A stretch of 64,000 nucleotides of DNA from Anaerolineales bacterium (GTDB lineage: Bacteria > Chloroflexota > Anaerolineae > Anaerolineales > Villigracilaceae). Position 1 is the first letter of the stretch. Each line of letters begins with the position of its first letter. A program made the position numbers and the translations under genes. Shown in pieces: positions 61,555 to 64,000 of this stretch. The notes beneath the pieces are model-generated. The model did not search any database and was not told the origin of the DNA. It worked only from the letters and a program-made list of their open reading frames with translations. The DNA lies in assembly GCA_015075725.1 (NCBI GenBank), contig JABTTV010000001.1:4641223-4705222 (forward strand). The letters are read 5' to 3'.

Positions 61555-62349
61555 ATGACAGAATCACCCACCCCCATCCATGCTACTGTCCGCGAACATT
61601 ATGCCGAGCGGATTAAGAGCAGCGCCTCGTGCTGCGGCGACAGTTGCTGCTCCACCGACAGCAGACTCTACCCTGTGGATTTGCTTGCCACGATCCCAGC
61701 CGATGTATCAAACACCAGCTACGGCTGCGGCGACCCGATCACATTGGCTGCCCTCCAACCCGGCGAAATCGTCCTTGACCTTGGCTCCGGCGCAGGACTC
61801 GATTGCCTATTGGCTGCCCAGAAAGTTGGCGAGACAGGACGCGTGATCGGCGTAGACATGACTCCCGAGATGATCGATCGTGCCCGGGCAAATGCGAAGC
61901 GCGTCAACGCAACGAACGTTGAATTCCGCCAGGGGTATCTCGAGAATCTGCCCGTCGAAACTGGCATGGTTGACGTCATCATTTCGAACTGCGTCATAAA
62001 CCTCTCGCCAGACAAGGAAAAGGTCTTCACCGAAGCATTCCGTGTGCTCAAACCCGGCGGCAAACTCGCCGTCTCAGATATCGTCACCGATGGCGAACTG
62101 CCCGAACTCGTCAGAAATAGCTTGAGCGCCTGGGCAGGCTGTGTGGCTGGCGCAGTCGAAGCCAAAGAATATATCGCCATGATGGAAGCGGTCGGCTTCA
62201 CAGATATATCGATCAAGCCCGTCTTCTTCGATAAGGAAACCGTGGATGGAGCTTTGGATGAAATGAAACTGGATGTCACTGAATATCCACGAGATGCTAT
62301 TTACAAAGCGGTGTACAGCGCCAAGATCACGGCATATAAACCTGCTTAA
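61555..62349 (+). CDS. arsM: arsenite methyltransferase ArsM
   Basis: 264 residues. An N-terminal Cys cluster (SCCGDSCC, 26-32), then the SAM-binding motif VLDLGSGAGLD (about 73-83). The three conserved ArsM cysteines are in place: Cys58 (YGCGDP), Cys146 (SNCVINL) and Cys196 (WAGCVAGA). It methylates As(III) to mono-, di- and trimethyl species with SAM and thiols. It is preceded by its own operator-bearing promoter and followed by a strong terminator. Confidence 0.94.
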   Translation: MTESPTPIHATVREHYAERIKSSASCCGDSCCSTDSRLYPVDLLATIPADVSNTSYGCGDPITLAALQPGEIVLDLGSGAGLDCLLAAQKVGETGRVIGVDMTPEMIDRARANAKRVNATNVEFRQGYLENLPVETGMVDVIISNCVINLSPDKEKVFTEAFRVLKPGGKLAVSDIVTDGELPELVRNSLSAWAGCVAGAVEAKEYIAMMEAVGFTDISIKPVFFDKETVDGALDEMKLDVTEYPRDAIYKAVYSAKITAYKPA

Positions 62350-62357
62350 TTTCCACC

Positions 62358-62393
62358 GAAAAAACGGGCAGACTTGGTCTGCCCGTTTTTTCG
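62358..62393 (+). terminator. rho-independent terminator of arsM
   Basis: AAAAAACGGGCAGAC - TTG - GTCTGCCCGTTTTTT. Perfect stem. Confidence 0.95.
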
Positions 62394-62445
62394 TTTAATC
62401 ATGATTTCCCTCATCTTGACAGTGCAAAGTTTCGGAGGTAAAAAC

Positions 62446-62463
62446 AAACCGACCAGTCGGTTT
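62446..62463 (+). promoter_or_regulatory. TetR-type operator
   Basis: Perfect palindrome AAACCGAC - CA - GTCGGTTT, 40 bases before the TetR start codon. A TTGACA lies at 62416-62421. The site probably mediates autoregulation. Confidence 0.78.
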
Positions 62464-62502
62464 TATTCCGTTAAAGGACCGGCGAGGTTTTGAAAGATAT
62501 AA

Positions 62503-63087
62503 ATGCAACAGCGAAGCGAAGAAACCCGTTCAAAGATCATGGCATCCGCGATCAATCTGTTTTCCAGCCGCGGGTACAATGCCGCCAGCGTGGACGACAT
62601 TTGTGCCGATGCAGGCATCAGCAAAGGCGCGTTCTATCATCATTTCAAGACCAAACAAGAGCTCTTCCTCGCATTGCTCGACGGCTGGTTGAAAACCATC
62701 GATAACGCCATCGAAGCCTCAAAGGATAAGACCGTCCCTGAGACGTTCATGCAGATCACAGAGGCTTTCCCCTATATTTTCGCAACTGCAAACGAAGGCT
62801 TGCCCATGTTCCTCGAATTTTGGCTGCAAGCCAGCCGAGATGAAAAGATCTGGCAGGCAAGCGTCAAGCCCTATCGGCGCTATCACAAATACTTCACCGA
62901 TCTGATCAAAAAAGGTGTGGATGAAGGTTCGTTCGTCGAAGTAAATCCTGAGTTGACCTCGCGCATGATCATCTCTACCGCCATGGGCTTGTTGCTGCAA
63001 AGCCTGATGGATCCCAAAGGCGCGAAATGGGAAAAGGTCGCGCGTGACAGCACGACCATGTTGGTTGAAGGTATGTTGAAGAAATAG
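62503..63087 (+). CDS. TetR/AcrR-family regulator
   Basis: 194 residues. A TetR_N HTH (about 6-52) with ASAINLFSSRGYNAASVDDICADAGISKGAFYHHF, then an all-helical ligand-binding domain (60-190) of the YfiR/TetR_C type (MFLEFWLQASRDEKIWQ). The ligand is unknown. A palindromic operator lies upstream, and the epimerase gene follows after 9 bases, so the two probably share a transcript that this protein controls. Confidence 0.9.
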   Translation: MQQRSEETRSKIMASAINLFSSRGYNAASVDDICADAGISKGAFYHHFKTKQELFLALLDGWLKTIDNAIEASKDKTVPETFMQITEAFPYIFATANEGLPMFLEFWLQASRDEKIWQASVKPYRRYHKYFTDLIKKGVDEGSFVEVNPELTSRMIISTAMGLLLQSLMDPKGAKWEKVARDSTTMLVEGMLKK

Positions 63088-63096
63088 GAAAGTTAT

Positions 63097-64000
63097 ATGT
63101 GGTTAGTCACTGGCGCAACGGGACACGTAGGAAACGTCCTCGTTAGAAAACTTTTGGAGCGTGGGGAAAAGGTCCGGGCGTTGATCCTGCCGGGCGAATG
63201 CCGCGAACCCATTTCGGGATTAAGAGTCGAGGCGGTGGAAGGCGATGTCATGAACGCCGATGCAGTCTTCGAATCCATGCGGGGCGTGAAAGGCGTCTTC
63301 CATCTTGCGGGTGTGATCTCGATCATGCCGGGACCCAATCCGCATGTGAGAAAAGTCAACGTGGAAGGGACGAAGAATGTGATCCGCGCGGCGATTGAAC
63401 ATGGAAAGAAGTTGATCTACACCTCGTCCATTCATGCGATCCAACGCGTGGAAGAAGGCGTGATCGACGAAAGTGTGCCGTATGACATGAACAATCCGTA
63501 TGGCGCATATGACCGCTCGAAAGCAGAAGCAACTCTCGAGGTATTGAACGCGGCTCAAACCGGACTGGATGCCGTAGTGACTTGCCCAACCGGCGTGATC
63601 GGTCCGTATGATTTTCGCGGATCGATGATGGGGGCGGTCATCCACGATGCGGCGACGGCAAGACCTACCCTTTACGTGGACGGCGCTTATGATTTTGTGG
63701 ATGTGCGCGATGTGGCAGAGGGTTTGATCTCTGCCGCCGAGAATGGCAAGCGCGGCGAAAGTTATATTTTATCGGGGCAAAAAATTTCTGTGCGGTATTT
63801 GCTCGAGACCGTGCGGGAAATCACCGGTAGAAATTTCTTCCAAATGAAAATTCCATTCGACCTTGCTAAATTTGCGGCGATCTTCACGCCGATGTATTAC
63901 CAACTTGCGCATGAGACGCCGCGCTTTACGCCGTATTCGCTGGAGGTTTTGAAGAGCAATTCGAACATCAGCCATGCAAAGGCAACAAGAGAGTTAGGCT
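63097..64000 (+). CDS. NAD-dependent epimerase/dehydratase, 3' end outside window
   Basis: 301 codons visible without a stop; it runs off the window end. The Rossmann motif is WLVTGATGHVGN. Typical features of the extended SDR / dihydroflavonol reductase-like group follow: GVFHLAGVISIMPGP, VNVEGTKNVI, YTSSIHAI, the catalytic YDRSKAEA (Tyr-x3-Lys) and CPTGVIGPYD. The substrate is likely a sugar nucleotide or a small ketone but cannot be told. Start ATG 63097 lies 9 bases after the TetR stop (GGAAAGTTAT in front). Confidence 0.88.
   Translation, partial: MWLVTGATGHVGNVLVRKLLERGEKVRALILPGECREPISGLRVEAVEGDVMNADAVFESMRGVKGVFHLAGVISIMPGPNPHVRKVNVEGTKNVIRAAIEHGKKLIYTSSIHAIQRVEEGVIDESVPYDMNNPYGAYDRSKAEATLEVLNAAQTGLDAVVTCPTGVIGPYDFRGSMMGAVIHDAATARPTLYVDGAYDFVDVRDVAEGLISAAENGKRGESYILSGQKISVRYLLETVREITGRNFFQMKIPFDLAKFAAIFTPMYYQLAHETPRFTPYSLEVLKSNSNISHAKATRELG

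Overview
The window looks like chromosome of a monoderm, moderately GC-rich bacterium, most likely a member of Chloroflexota, class Anaerolineae. This is an inference from gene content: many lipoproteins and membrane-anchored proteins with Thr/Pro-rich linkers, a RodZ-like HTH protein with two HTH domains, a zinc-ribbon-tipped topoisomerase I, and a roadblock / V4R / response-regulator operon. No phage, transposase or CRISPR array is recognisable. Most genes are housekeeping or envelope genes in short same-strand runs.

Layout. 1-0.35 kb (minus): start of gcvH behind a tandem glycine riboswitch. 0.38-3.1 kb (minus): rluB, a patatin-like lipase and scpB. 3.1-15.5 kb (plus): a long envelope/glycan run with lipoproteins, a nucleotide-sugar epimerase/decarboxylase, GtrA, a GT39-like membrane glycosyltransferase, a polysaccharide deacetylase, a FemAB-like transferase, DUF503, an SDR-like protein, MurJ, a TPR protein and a CopD-like membrane protein. 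15.7-17.0 kb (minus): rimO. 17.0-27.5 kb (minus): an accessory island of RHS/YD-repeat fragments (next paragraph). 27.6-38 kb: RodZ-like protein, GT4 glycosyltransferase, YraN, a GH25 / SH3 / phosphodiester-glycosidase protein, typA, and the operon roadblock - V4R - response regulator - polyprenyl-phosphate mannosyltransferase. 38.2 kb: tRNA-Asp, then about 0.8 kb without a recognisable gene. 39.1-47.0 kb: one 2606-residue exported repeat protein. 47.2-57 kb: tRNA-Leu, dgt, greA, a membrane protein, topA, manC, dprA, rimM, khpA, rpsP. 57-61 kb: SH3/LysM-type wall proteins and pepF. 61-62.4 kb: an arsenic locus (arsR, a 24-residue Cys-rich peptide gene, arsM). 62.4-64 kb: a TetR regulator followed by a truncated NAD-dependent epimerase.

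The most unusual region is the island between the RodZ-like gene and rimO. It holds six 3' fragments of one RHS core gene, all on the minus strand, none with an N-terminus or signal peptide. Five run through the conserved NPVN..DP(T/S)G junction into a C-terminal domain (four different types), and each is followed at once by a gene for a lipoprotein or membrane-anchored protein. The next RHS fragment then starts close to the stop codon of that partner. This is the architecture expected of an archive of orphan RHS tip/immunity cassettes. Two tip types are HExxH metallopeptidase-like domains paired with homologous Cys-containing lipoproteins, a candidate toxin/immunity family acting outside the membrane. 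One cassette is duplicated over about 1.7 kb, and the second copy carries 21 one-base losses and one gain, mostly in homopolymers, which could be real decay but looks more like unpolished long-read sequence.

Several genes (rluB, the TPR gene, the GT4 gene, arsR) have a -10 box ending only 6-7 bases before the start codon, which predicts leaderless mRNAs. The arsenic locus has three copies of an 18-bp ArsR-type operator, one in front of each of its three genes.
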